Assembly: GCF_042682525.1 (NCBI RefSeq)
Contig: NZ_JBHUHP010000002.1
Span: 114,693-178,692, forward strand
Length of the DNA: 64,000 nt
Source of the DNA: Blastococcus_B deserti
GTDB lineage: Bacteria; Actinomycetota; Actinomycetes; Mycobacteriales; Geodermatophilaceae
Reading direction: 5' to 3'
A program made the position numbers and the translations under genes. Shown piece after piece: positions 25,840-33,919 of the stretch. The notes under the pieces are model-generated. The model was not told the origin of the DNA and did not search any database. It worked only from the letters and a program-made list of their open reading frames with translations. Numbering within the stretch: the first letter of the stretch is position 1; each line of letters opens with the position of its first letter.

Positions 25840-26775
25840 TCAGAAGGTGAGCACCAGCCGGCCGCGCACCCCGCCCCGCTCCAGCACCCGATGCGCCTCG
25901 GCCGCCTCCTCGGCGGGGAACGTCCGCGCGACCCGCAGCGTCAGCACGCCCTCCTCGGCCTGCCGGCGGAGGCGGTCGAGCGCCGGGCGGTCCTCGGCGA
26001 CCCGCCGCACCAGCGTGGGGTGCACCCGCAGTCCGCGCTGCCCGTCGCCGCGATAGCCGCGGACGGTCGCCACGGCGCCGCCGTCCTTCACCGCGGGCAG
26101 GACGAGCGCGTCCTGCACGGATCCGTCGGCCAGCCCGTCGACGCCGTCCGGGAAGTGCTCCCGGACGCGGTCGGCGACGTCGTCCCCCCGCCGGACCACC
26201 ACGTCGGCGCCCAGGTCGCGGACCAGCTGCTCGTCGGCCTCGGAGGCGTCCGCGACCACGGTGAGCCCGTCGGCCTTGGCCAGTTGCACGACGTAGCCGC
26301 CGAACGCGCCCGCGGCGCCCGTCACCGCCAGCACCTGCCCGGCGGACAGACCTATCAGGTCGAGGGCGAGCCGGGCGGTGAGCCCGTTCATCGGCAGGGT
26401 GCAGGCGGCCACGGCGTCGGCGCCCTCGGGTGCGCGGACGACGGAGTCGCCCGGCAGCACCTTGTCCTCGCGGTAGGCCCCGTGGGAGCCGAACGGGAGG
26501 ACGATCCCCATCGCGGTGTCCCTCACCGTGAGGTGGTCGACGCCCTCGCCGACCTCCGTGACGACGCCGGCGACGTCCATGCCCGGGACCCAGGGCGGGG
26601 TCTTGACCGGGTCCCGCCCGGCGTAGGCACCGGATCGCAGGTGGGTGTCGGTCGGGCTGATCGCGGCCGCCTGCACCCGCAACCGCACCTGACCCGGGCC
26701 GAGCGGTTCCGGCGGGACGTCGACGACGTGCAGGGCCTCCGGCCCGCCGAACTCGGTCACTCCGACAGCGCGCAT
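25840..26775 (-). CDS. NADP-dependent quinone oxidoreductase-like MDR protein (zinc-free)
   Basis: A 311-aa medium-chain reductase of the quinone oxidoreductase branch. It begins MRAVGVTEFGGPEALHVVDV, lacks the structural-zinc Cys lobe, and has VTGAAGAFGGYVVQLAK as the nucleotide loop. Enzymes of this branch reduce quinones or activated double bonds with NADPH. It is monocistronic, flanked upstream by a strong hairpin that probably ends the preceding acyl-CoA dehydrogenase transcript. The physiological substrate cannot be predicted. Confidence 0.9.
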   Translation of the reverse strand: MRAVGVTEFGGPEALHVVDVPPEPLGPGQVRLRVQAAAISPTDTHLRSGAYAGRDPVKTPPWVPGMDVAGVVTEVGEGVDHLTVRDTAMGIVLPFGSHGAYREDKVLPGDSVVRAPEGADAVAACTLPMNGLTARLALDLIGLSAGQVLAVTGAAGAFGGYVVQLAKADGLTVVADASEADEQLVRDLGADVVVRRGDDVADRVREHFPDGVDGLADGSVQDALVLPAVKDGGAVATVRGYRGDGQRGLRVHPTLVRRVAEDRPALDRLRRQAEEGVLTLRVARTFPAEEAAEAHRVLERGGVRGRLVLTF

Positions 26776-26821
26776 GGCTCCTGCCTACACGGCCGGTCAC
26801 CGGCTCCTGCCGAGGCCCTGT

Positions 26822-26873
26822 TCCGGACGCTCTGCCTCTGCCCACCGTGGAGGGCAGAGGCGGAGCGTCCGGA
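26822..26873 (-). terminator. Strong 22-bp inverted repeat, predicted terminator of the acyl-CoA dehydrogenase gene
   Basis: Arms 26822-26843 and 26852-26873 pair over 22 bp with a single G-T mismatch around an 8-nt loop. It lies 41 nt past the stop of the acyl-CoA dehydrogenase read on the minus strand. There is no T-run, as is common for actinobacterial terminators. Confidence 0.75.
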
Positions 26874-26913
26874 CACCCCCGTCACGCCCAGGGGACGCGG
26901 CCGGGCGACGACG

Positions 26914-28113
26914 TCAGCGCTTGAGCTCGTAGGTCTTGAGCAGGCCGCGGCTGATGATCGTCTTCTGGATCTCGCTGGTGCCCTCGCCGATGAGCAGGAA
27001 CGGCGCCTCGCGCATGAGCCGCTCGATCTCGTACTCCTTGGAGTAGCCGTAGCCGCCGTGGATGCGGAACGAGTCCTGCGTCACCTCGGCGGCGAACTCG
27101 CTGGCCAGCAGCTTGGCCATGCCGGCCTCGACGTCGTTGCGCGAGCCTGCGTCCTTCAGCCGCGCGGCCCGCACCATCATCGCGTGGGCGGCCTCGACCT
27201 TGGTGGCCATCTCGGCGAGCTTGAAGGCGATCGCCTGGTGCGCGGCGATGGGCTTGCCGAAGGTCTCCCGCTGCTGCGCGTAGGCGATGGCCAGCTCGAA
27301 GGCGCGGATGGCGATGCCGCAGCCGCGCGCCGCCACGTTCACCCGGCCGACCTCGACGCCGTCCATCATCTGCGCGAAGCCGCGGCCCGGCGCGCCGCCG
27401 AGGATGTCCTCGGCCTTCGCCCGGTAGCCGTCGAACACCAGCTCGGTGGTGTCGACGCCCTTGTAGCCCATCTTGTCGATCTTTCCGGGGATCGTGACCC
27501 CGGGAACGACCTCGCCGAAGCCGGCCGGCTTCTCGACCAGGAAGGTCGTGAGGTTCTGGTGGGCCTTCTCGGCGCCCTCGTCGGTGCGCACCAGCGCGGC
27601 GACCAGCGTCGAGCTGCCGCCGTTGGTCAGCCACATCTTCTGGCCGTCGATGACGTAGGTGCCGTCGGCCTGGCGGGTGGCCTTGGTGCGGATGCCGGCG
27701 ACGTCGGACCCCAGGCCCGGCTCGGACATCGAGAAGGCGCCGCGGACCTCGCCGGTGGCCATGCGCGGCAGCAGGCGCTCCTTCTGCTCGGCCGTGCCGT
27801 GCTGGAGCAGCATGTAGGCGACGATGAAGTGGGTGTTGATGACGCCTGAGACGCTCATCCACCCGCGGGCGATCTCCTCGACCACCAGCGCGTAGGTCAG
27901 CAGCGACTCCCCCAGGCCGCCGTACTCCTCGGGGATCATCAGCCCGAAGATCCCCAGCTCCCTGAGCCCGTCGACGATCTCCTGCGGATAGATGTCGCCG
28001 TGCTCGAGCTCCTGCGCGTGCGGGATGATCTCCTTGTCGACGAAGCTCCTGACCGTCGACAGGATCTCGCGCTGGACGTCGGTCAGATCGGCGGTCTGGG
28101 CCAAGCGGGTCAA
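26914..28113 (-). CDS. Acyl-CoA dehydrogenase
   Basis: A 399-aa acyl-CoA dehydrogenase with the FAD region SMSEPGLGSDVAGIRT, MWLTNGGSS and the catalytic Glu in IGEGTSEIQKTII. The TTG at 28113 is used; AAGGAG lies 7 nt upstream. It resembles the enzyme at 13501-14652 over most of its length (both share EYGGL/EPYGD-type N-domains and the GRxxVAxR block), so the two are paralogues. It is a single gene followed by a strong hairpin. An Mcl-type lyase lies 0.6 kb away across a small gene, which allows but does not prove a shared pathway. Confidence 0.93.
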   Translation of the reverse strand: MTRLAQTADLTDVQREILSTVRSFVDKEIIPHAQELEHGDIYPQEIVDGLRELGIFGLMIPEEYGGLGESLLTYALVVEEIARGWMSVSGVINTHFIVAYMLLQHGTAEQKERLLPRMATGEVRGAFSMSEPGLGSDVAGIRTKATRQADGTYVIDGQKMWLTNGGSSTLVAALVRTDEGAEKAHQNLTTFLVEKPAGFGEVVPGVTIPGKIDKMGYKGVDTTELVFDGYRAKAEDILGGAPGRGFAQMMDGVEVGRVNVAARGCGIAIRAFELAIAYAQQRETFGKPIAAHQAIAFKLAEMATKVEAAHAMMVRAARLKDAGSRNDVEAGMAKLLASEFAAEVTQDSFRIHGGYGYSKEYEIERLMREAPFLLIGEGTSEIQKTIISRGLLKTYELKR

Positions 28114-28257
28114 CGGTCCACTCCTTCGGGACTCCGGTGTCCGAGTTGCCGGTGAGTATGAGCCACGGTCGGGCGACGTCCGGCGTGTGCCTGGTCACTC
28201 CGCCGGCGCGCGCATGGTGGAGTTCTGCGACCGGCGCGCGCCGGACAGGAGGAACGC

Positions 28258-28689
28258 ATGAGCAGCAGTGACGAGAACCTCTACCGGGGCGAGCCCCCCT
28301 CGGCTCCGCCGCCGTGGGGGCCTCCGGCCGGCCCGGGTGCACCGGGTCAGCCGGTCGCCCCGTATCCCCCGGGACCGGGCTACGCGCCGCCCGGTCACGG
28401 GCACCCCGGATATCCGCCGGCCGGTTACGGCCCGCCGGGATATCCACCGGTCTACGGCCGGCCGACCAACACGATGGCGATCCTCGCCCTCGTGCTGGCC
28501 TTCGTCTTCCCCCCGGCCGGCCTGGTGCTCGGCATCGTCGCCCGTCGGCAGATCCGTCAGACCGGTGAGGACGGCGAGGGCCTGGCGCTGGCCGGGATCA
28601 TCGTCGGCGGCATCGCGACGGCGCTGTTCGTCCTCATGCTCGTGCTCATGATCGCGGCGTTCGGCGCCGCCTCGAGCTACGGCTACTGA
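28258..28689 (+). CDS. DUF4190-type membrane protein with Pro/Gly-rich N-terminus
   Basis: A 143-aa protein. Residues 1-68 are Pro/Gly/Tyr-rich (repeats of PPGY/PAGYG type). Two membrane helices follow (ILALVLAFVFPPAGLVLGIV and a C-terminal segment around residues 105-132) separated by the loop ARRQIRQTGEDGEGLALAG, the DUF4190 signature. AGGAGGA lies close to the ATG. Proteins of this type are common actinobacterial membrane proteins of unknown function. The divergent gap to the acyl-CoA dehydrogenase (28114-28257) contains a GC-only palindrome at 28231-28244 but no clear promoter. Confidence 0.88.
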   Translation: MSSSDENLYRGEPPSAPPPWGPPAGPGAPGQPVAPYPPGPGYAPPGHGHPGYPPAGYGPPGYPPVYGRPTNTMAILALVLAFVFPPAGLVLGIVARRQIRQTGEDGEGLALAGIIVGGIATALFVLMLVLMIAAFGAASSYGY

Positions 28690-28704
28690 CCTCCGCTCAC
28701 CACG

Positions 28705-28717
28705 NNNNNNNNNNNNN
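28705..28717. other. Assembly gap: 13 ambiguous bases (N)
   Basis: Thirteen Ns join the end of the DUF4190 gene region to the next gene. The true distance and any sequence lost here are unknown, so the adjacency of the genes on either side should not be used as evidence of linkage. Confidence 1.
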
Positions 28718-28742
28718 CGTCATCCGGAAGTTCGGCGTTCTT

Positions 28743-29693
28743 CTACTCCGGCGGGGTGAACGACGAGGTGCGGGACATGCCGGCCGCCCGGCCCTTGCCG
28801 GCGATGACCAGCGCCATCTTGCGACTGGCCTCGTCGATCATCTCGTCGCCGAGCATCGCCGAGCCCTTCTTGCCGCCGGCCTCCGAGGTGTACCAGTCGT
28901 AGGCGTCCAGGATCAGCTCGGCGTGGTCGTAGTCCTCCTGCGAGGGCGCGTAGATCTCGTTGGCGGCGTCGATCTGGCCGGGGTGCAGCACCCACTTGCC
29001 GTCGAAGCCGAGGACGGCCGAGCGCTTGGCGACCTCCTTGAACGCCTCGACGTCGCGGACCTGCAGGAACGGCCCGTCGATGGCCTGCACGCCGCGGGCG
29101 CGAGCGGCCATGAGGATCTGCATGAGGATGTAGTGGAACGGGTCGCCGGCGTAGTCGGGGTGCAGGGCGCCCACGACGAGCGACTTCATGTTGATGCTGG
29201 CCATGAAGTCGGCGGGGCCGAAGATGATCGTCTCGATCCGGTCGCTGGCGAACGCGATGTCGTTGACGTTGATCAGGCCCTGCGCGGTCTCGATCTGCGC
29301 CTCGATGCCGATCCGGCCGACTTCCAGCCCGTTGCTCTTCTCGATCTGGGTGAGCAGGAGGTCCAGCGCCTTCACCTGATGGGCGTCCACCACCTTCGGC
29401 AGCATGATGCAGTCGAGGTTCGCGCCCGCGCCCTCCACGACCTCGATCACGTCGGCGTAGGTCCATTCCGTCGTCCAGTCGTTGACCCGGACGGTGCGGA
29501 TCTTGTCGCCCCAGCCGCCCTCGTTCAGCGCCGCGACGATGTTCTTGCGGGCGCCGGGCTTGGCCAGCGGCGCGACGGCGTCCTCGATGTCGAGGAAGAC
29601 CTGGTCGGCGGGCAGCCCCTTGGCCTTCTCCAGGAACCGGGGGTTGCTGCCGGGAACGGCCAGGTTGGAACGGCGGGATCGGAGCTCGGCCAC
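28743..29693 (-). CDS. CitE-superfamily lyase, malyl-CoA/beta-methylmalyl-CoA lyase-like
   Basis: A 316-aa lyase close in pattern to Mcl enzymes: NLAVPGSNPRFLEKAKGLPA, FLDIEDAVAP (Mg ligand region), IEAQIETAQGL with the Glu ligand, FGPADFMASI with the Asp ligand, and GKWVLHPGQIDAAN. Mcl enzymes split malyl-CoA or methylmalyl-CoA to glyoxylate plus acetyl- or propionyl-CoA. It differs clearly from the CitE-like protein at 16905-17804, so it is a distinct paralogue. It is monocistronic as far as the assembly gap allows one to see. Confidence 0.88.
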   Translation of the reverse strand: MAELRSRRSNLAVPGSNPRFLEKAKGLPADQVFLDIEDAVAPLAKPGARKNIVAALNEGGWGDKIRTVRVNDWTTEWTYADVIEVVEGAGANLDCIMLPKVVDAHQVKALDLLLTQIEKSNGLEVGRIGIEAQIETAQGLINVNDIAFASDRIETIIFGPADFMASINMKSLVVGALHPDYAGDPFHYILMQILMAARARGVQAIDGPFLQVRDVEAFKEVAKRSAVLGFDGKWVLHPGQIDAANEIYAPSQEDYDHAELILDAYDWYTSEAGGKKGSAMLGDEMIDEASRKMALVIAGKGRAAGMSRTSSFTPPE

Positions 29694-29775
29694 GGTGCCT
29701 CTTCTCTTGCCGACGACGTCTGCTGCTACCGGAGAGTAACGACGCCCGATTCCCGCCGCAGACCCGCGTTGATCA

Positions 29776-29844
29776 CCGGCGTGCGGCCCTGTGCAGGGGC
29801 TCGGCGCGAGCGGGCGACCGGTGCGGGGACGGGGTCCTTGCTCA
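29776..29844 (-). repeat. Stop-codon-anchored hairpin repeat, copy 1 (end of EamA gene)
   Basis: Reading the minus strand, the element starts with the EamA stop codon as TGAGCAAGGACCCCGTC and continues for about 65 nt with CACCGGTCGCCCGCTCGCG and GCCCCTGCACAGGGCC. The same blocks in the same order recur after glgC (42591-42658), phzF (30768-30809) and, diverged, htrA (38326-38387). Confidence 0.7.
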
Positions 29845-30702
29845 GGTGGCCGGTTCCACCAGGGTCGTCGGGCGGCTGGCGCGCACGACGAGCGCGACGC
29901 CGACGACGACGGCGGCCATCCCCGGCAGCGCCAGCAGCGGCGGTGCCTGCTGTAGCAGCACGAGGGCGACCAGCAGCGAACCGGGGACCTCCAGGAGGAC
30001 GGCGAGGCTGACCACCGTCGGGCCCACCGAGGAGAGCACGAGGTTGAGCAGCGTGTGGCCGAGCAACTGCGCGACGAACGTGATGCCGGCGATCAACCAC
30101 CAGTCCCGGGCGCTGAACCCGACGAGTGGGACGTCGACGAGCCACGCCGCCACGGCCAGGACGAGCGCGCAGACCGAGTAGCACACCACCGTGTACGCCG
30201 ACGTCGCCAACCGCTGCCGTGCCCGCGCCCCGGCGAGCACGTAGCCGCCGGCGGCGATCGCCCCGAGCAGCGCCAGCCCGTCGCCGGCCACGGCACGCAG
30301 GCTCACCGTGACGTCCACCCCGGCGATCAGCGCCGCTCCGACCACCGCCAGCACCAGCCCCCACCACACCGCGGCCGGAAGTCGCACGCCGGAGATCCGG
30401 GCGGCCAGCGCCGTCCAGATCGGGGTGGTGGTGACCAGGGCGATCGAGGCCGCGACCGTCGTCATGTGCAGGCTCGGCAGCCAGGCGGCGAAGTGCGCCG
30501 CGAGGAACAGTCCGGCCACCGCGGAGCTGCCCAGGTCGCGTGGCCGCAGCCCGGTCAGCGTCGCGCGCTCCCGCAGCAGGAGCACCGGCAGCATCGCGAT
30601 CGCACCGGCGGCGTTGCGCCAGAACGCGATCGCCAGGACCGGCGCGATCACCAGAGCGGTCATCGGTCCCGACAGCGAGACGCCGATGACCGCCACGGCC
30701 AT
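29842..30702 (-). CDS. EamA/DMT-superfamily transporter
   Basis: A 286-aa drug/metabolite transporter with ten membrane helices in two EamA repeats (FWRNAAGAIAMLPVLLL early; LLGHTLLNLVLSSVGPTVVS in the second). I chose the ATG at 30702. A GTG at 30810 would overlap the phzF stop, but the extra 36 residues are translated from the hairpin repeat found after phzF, so the shorter form is favoured. The N-terminal first helix is slightly short. The substrate is unknown; the family exports amino acids, metabolites or dyes. Confidence 0.87.
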   Translation of the reverse strand: MAVAVIGVSLSGPMTALVIAPVLAIAFWRNAAGAIAMLPVLLLRERATLTGLRPRDLGSSAVAGLFLAAHFAAWLPSLHMTTVAASIALVTTTPIWTALAARISGVRLPAAVWWGLVLAVVGAALIAGVDVTVSLRAVAGDGLALLGAIAAGGYVLAGARARQRLATSAYTVVCYSVCALVLAVAAWLVDVPLVGFSARDWWLIAGITFVAQLLGHTLLNLVLSSVGPTVVSLAVLLEVPGSLLVALVLLQQAPPLLALPGMAAVVVGVALVVRASRPTTLVEPAT

Positions 30703-30767
30703 CAGCGCTACGTCCCGCCCGCCCGGGCGGCGCAGCGCCCACGCGCCGGCCCCGGCCGGCTCGGCTC

Positions 30768-30809
30768 TCCGAGCGGAGCGAGGAGGAAGGGGACCGGGGT
30801 CCTTCCTCA
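30768..30809 (-). repeat. Stop-codon-anchored hairpin repeat, copy 2 (end of phzF)
   Basis: On the minus strand the phzF stop begins TGAGGAAGGACCCCGGTCC, and GAGGAAGG pairs with CCTTCCTC to form an 8-bp stem. CTCGCTCCGCTCGG follows. It is shorter than the other copies but keeps the TGAGNAAGGACCCCG start. Confidence 0.65.
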
Positions 30810-31679
30810 CCCGGGTACGCGGATGCGGCCGCCGGCGACCGGGACGACGGCGCCGCGCACGGTCGCGGAGACCGCCCTGCCCCCCGAGGCGGTGACGGTG
30901 CACTCCAGCACCGACGGGCGCCCCAGCTTCTCCCCCTGCCGGACGACGTAGGACGACGTCCCCTCCCCCGCCAGCAGGCCGCTCTCCACCAGCCAGACCC
31001 CGGTGCCCAGCGCCGCCGACCCCGTCGCCGGGTCCTCCCCCCAGCGCAGGTCGCCGGCGAACACCCGGGCGTAGGCGGTGGAGGTGGCCGCGTCCCACGA
31101 CAGGACCGAGACGCCCTCGCCCACACCGAGCGAGTCGAGGGCCCGCTGGTCGGGGACGGCCCGGTCGACCATGTCGGGGCGGACCGACAGGTAGGCGAAG
31201 GGCAGCCCGCACCCGGCGACGTCCGCCGGCAGCCCCGTGGTGTCGGCGGCGCTCAGCCCCAGGGCCACGGCGAGCTCCTCCGGCGCCGGGCCGTCCTCGA
31301 GGGTGGGCCGCCCGCCGGTCAGCCGTGCGCCGTCCTCCCCCACCTCCAGGTCGAGGACGCCGAGCCCGCACTCCTGCCGCACCGTGCCGCCGCCCAGCCG
31401 GCCGGTGCGCACCAGGGTGTGCGCCGCCCCGACGCTCGGGTGCCCGGCGAAGGGCAGCTCCGCGAACGGCGTGAAGATGCGGACCCGGTAGTCGGCGCCC
31501 GGTTCGGTGGGGGCGCAGACGAACGAGGTCTCGGAGAGGTGGAACTCGAACGCCAGCGCCTGGCACTGCTCCGTGGTCAGGGTATCGGCGTCGAACACGA
31601 CGGCCAGCGGATTGCCGGCGAACGCCCGGGGCGCGAAGACGTCGACGACCTCGTAGTCGAGGTTTTCCGGGGCGACCAC
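30807..31679 (-). CDS. PhzF-family isomerase/epimerase
   Basis: A 290-aa PhzF/DapF-fold protein: YEVVDVFAPRAFAGNPLAVV at the N-terminus, the catalytic Glu in HLSETSFV (Glu50), PFAELPFAGHPSVGAAH, and GEDPATGSAALGTGVWL late in the sequence. These enzymes isomerise or epimerise small acids; only PhzF itself makes phenazines and no other phz gene is here, so housekeeping metabolism is likelier. The GTG at 31679 gives the standard N-terminus. It is divergent from the MgtE-like gene with 25 nt between starts. Confidence 0.9.
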   Translation of the reverse strand: MVAPENLDYEVVDVFAPRAFAGNPLAVVFDADTLTTEQCQALAFEFHLSETSFVCAPTEPGADYRVRIFTPFAELPFAGHPSVGAAHTLVRTGRLGGGTVRQECGLGVLDLEVGEDGARLTGGRPTLEDGPAPEELAVALGLSAADTTGLPADVAGCGLPFAYLSVRPDMVDRAVPDQRALDSLGVGEGVSVLSWDAATSTAYARVFAGDLRWGEDPATGSAALGTGVWLVESGLLAGEGTSSYVVRQGEKLGRPSVLECTVTASGGRAVSATVRGAVVPVAGGRIRVPG

Positions 31680-31704
31680 GCGCCCGACGGTAGCCTCACC
31701 ATCC

Positions 31705-32943
31705 GTGACCACGGCGACCAGGGCGTACGTCTCCCGGCTGGCCGGGCTGACGGTGTTCGACCCCAACGGGGACCGCGTGGGCAAGGTGCGCGACGTGGTC
31801 GTCGCCCTGCGGGTCGGCACCGCCGCCCCGCGGGTGCTCGGCATCGTCGTGGAGGTGGTCGCCCGCCGCCGGATCTTCGTGCCGATGGGCCGGGTCACCG
31901 CCATCGATCCCGGTGCGGTGATGCTCGCGTCGGGCACGCTCAACCTGAAGCGCTTCGAGCAGCGGGCCGGCGAGACGCTCGTGCTGGGCGAGCTGCTCGA
32001 CCGCGCCGTGCGGATCGCCGAGAACGGGCGGCCGGCACACGTCGTCGACGCCGGCATCGAGCAGACCCGCACCGGCGACTGGGTCCTCTCCCGGCTCGCC
32101 GTCCAGGAGCCGGGGCGACTGGGCCGCCGCGGCCAGCTCCACCAGCTGGCCTGGGACGAGGTGGAGGGGCTGGGGCTCCCCCAGAGCGGCCAGGGCGCCG
32201 AGACGCTGATCGCCACCTACCGCGACCTCAACCCGGCCGACCTCGCCCACGCCCTGCAGGACCTGCCGATCAAGCGCCGGCACGAGGTCGCGGAAGCGCT
32301 CGACGACGCCCGGCTGGCCGACGTCCTGGGCGAGCTGCCCGAGGCCGAGCAGATCACCATCCTCGGCACCCTCGACGAGAAGCGCGCCGCGGACGTGCTC
32401 GAGGTCATGGACCCCGACGACGCCGCCGACCTGCTCGCGGAGCTGTCCAACGTCGACCGCAACCGGCTGCTGGAGCTCATGGAGCCCGACGAGGCCGAGC
32501 CGGTGCGGCAGCTGCTCAAGTACTCCGAGGACACCGCCGGCGGCATCATGACCAGCGAGCCGGTGATCCTCGCCCCGGACGCCACCATCGCCGAGGCGCT
32601 CGCGCGCGTGCGCGAGCCGGAGCTCACCCCGGCGCTGGCCAGCCAGGTGTACGTGTGCCGCCCGCCGTCGGCCACGCCCACCGGCCGCTACCTGGGCCTG
32701 GCCCACATCCAGCGCCTGCTGCGCGAACCGCCGTCCACCCTGGTCAGCGGTGTGCTCGACGACCTCGAGCCGCTTCGCCCGGAGGCACCGCTGGCGGAGG
32801 TCACCCGCTACTTCGCTACCTACAACCTGGTCGCGGCGCCGGTGGTCGACGCCCAGGGACGGCTGGTGGGGGCGGTCAGCGTCGACGACGTCCTCGACCA
32901 CCTGCTGCCCGACGACTGGCGGGAGCGGGCGCGCCGTGGCTGA
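31705..32943 (+). CDS. PRC-barrel / MgtE N-domain / CBS protein without channel domain
   Basis: A 412-aa cytoplasmic protein. Residues about 5-85 look like a PRC-barrel (VFDPNGDRVGKVRDVVVALR). A middle part has the MgtE superhelical repeats (LPIKRRHEVAEALDDARLAD, LGTLDEKRAADVLEVMDPDD, AADLLAELSNVDRNRLLELM). Residues about 275-405 are a CBS pair beginning TAGGIMTSEPVILAPDATIA. It keeps the magnesium-sensing half of MgtE but has no membrane segments, so it cannot be a transporter by itself. It overlaps DUF1003 by 8 nt. The same pair is present in the mrp region of M. tuberculosis (from memory). Confidence 0.88.
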   Translation: MTTATRAYVSRLAGLTVFDPNGDRVGKVRDVVVALRVGTAAPRVLGIVVEVVARRRIFVPMGRVTAIDPGAVMLASGTLNLKRFEQRAGETLVLGELLDRAVRIAENGRPAHVVDAGIEQTRTGDWVLSRLAVQEPGRLGRRGQLHQLAWDEVEGLGLPQSGQGAETLIATYRDLNPADLAHALQDLPIKRRHEVAEALDDARLADVLGELPEAEQITILGTLDEKRAADVLEVMDPDDAADLLAELSNVDRNRLLELMEPDEAEPVRQLLKYSEDTAGGIMTSEPVILAPDATIAEALARVREPELTPALASQVYVCRPPSATPTGRYLGLAHIQRLLREPPSTLVSGVLDDLEPLRPEAPLAEVTRYFATYNLVAAPVVDAQGRLVGAVSVDDVLDHLLPDDWRERARRG

Positions 32944-33442
32944 CGCCCCACGGCTCGACGTCCCCCGAGGGCACAGTCGCAGGTTCGGGGCCTTCCTGCG
33001 GCTCAACCCCGACGCCGTCGGCCGGTTCGCCGAGGGCATCGCCCGCTTCCTCGGCACAGGTCGCTTCCTCGCCGTCCAGACGATCATCGTGGTGGTCTGG
33101 ATCGCGCTCAACGTCTTCGCGGTCTCCCTGCGCTGGGACCCGTACCCGTTCATCCTGCTGAACCTTGCGTTCTCCACCCAGGCCGCCTACGCCGCGCCGC
33201 TGATCCTGCTGGCGCAGAACCGGCAGGCCGACCGCGACCGCGTCCAGGCCGAGGAGGACCGGGCGCGCGCGGCGCAGACCCGCGCGGACACCGAGTACCT
33301 CGCCCGCGAGCTCGCGGCGCTCCGCGTGGCGATCGGCGAGCTGGCCACCCGCGACTTCATCCGCGGCGAGCTCACCCGGCTCACCAGCGACGACGGCGAC
33401 GAACGCCGCGACCGGCCGCGCCGTCGCGACGCGGTCGGCTGA
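32936..33442 (+). CDS. DUF1003 membrane protein
   Basis: A 168-aa protein with two membrane helices (FLAVQTIIVVVWIALNVFAV and LNLAFSTQAAYAAPLILLA) joined by the DUF1003 signature around WDPYPFILLN. The QNRQADRDR sequence follows the second helix and leads into a charged coiled-coil tail. The GTG at 32936 overlaps the MgtE-like stop by 8 nt, so the genes are coupled. The proteins may work together at the membrane, for instance with the CBS protein as a regulatory partner (inference). Confidence 0.9.
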   Translation: MADAPRLDVPRGHSRRFGAFLRLNPDAVGRFAEGIARFLGTGRFLAVQTIIVVVWIALNVFAVSLRWDPYPFILLNLAFSTQAAYAAPLILLAQNRQADRDRVQAEEDRARAAQTRADTEYLARELAALRVAIGELATRDFIRGELTRLTSDDGDERRDRPRRRDAVG

Positions 33443-33601
33443 GCGAGGAGCAGCGGACCGGGTCGTCGCAGGACGGCCGCCCGTCGCCGGCCGGGCGCGC
33501 GTCCGGTGACCCGGCCATGGTGGCGGCAGCCCTGTGGTCGCGGGTGCACGGGCTCGGACCACCTCGCGGCCGGTCCCGCCGTCGGCCGACCGGCGCGGGG
33601 C

Positions 33602-33919
33602 TCAGCCGGTCAGGACGTGGACGAGAGCGCCGGCGACGCCGGCCAGCACGAGCACGACGATGAACGGCGCCCGCAACGCCAGGGCGATGGCCGCCACCAG
33701 GACGCCGGCCAGCCGCCCGTCGACCACCAGCTGCTGGCCGCTGCTCAACGTCTGCACCGCCACCAGCGCCGCCAGCAGGGCCGCGGGGACGAAGTCGACG
33801 ACGCGGGCCACCCAGGGCTGCTCCACCCAGGACGCCGGCACGGACAGGCCCGCCAGCTTCAGCAGGTAGCAGCCGATCGACCCGGCGAGCACCGCGGCCC
33901 AGAGCGCCGTCCCGCTCAC
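33602..33919 (-). CDS. azlD: AzlD-type small subunit of a branched-chain amino acid exporter
   Basis: A 105-aa membrane protein with about four helices, matching AzlD: GSIGCYLLKLAGLSVPASWV and VDFVPAALLAALVAVQTL. AzlD is the partner of AzlC in exporting branched-chain amino acids or analogues. The GTG at 33919 overlaps the azlC stop by 4 nt and gives the family length. The 159 nt between it and the DUF1003 gene contain no gene I can support. Confidence 0.9.
   Translation of the reverse strand: MSGTALWAAVLAGSIGCYLLKLAGLSVPASWVEQPWVARVVDFVPAALLAALVAVQTLSSGQQLVVDGRLAGVLVAAIALALRAPFIVVLVLAGVAGALVHVLTG

Noticed and set aside
30703..30810. Longer EamA start at GTG 30810
   Set aside because: The extra residues are encoded by the stop-anchored hairpin repeat, so they are unlikely to be real protein.
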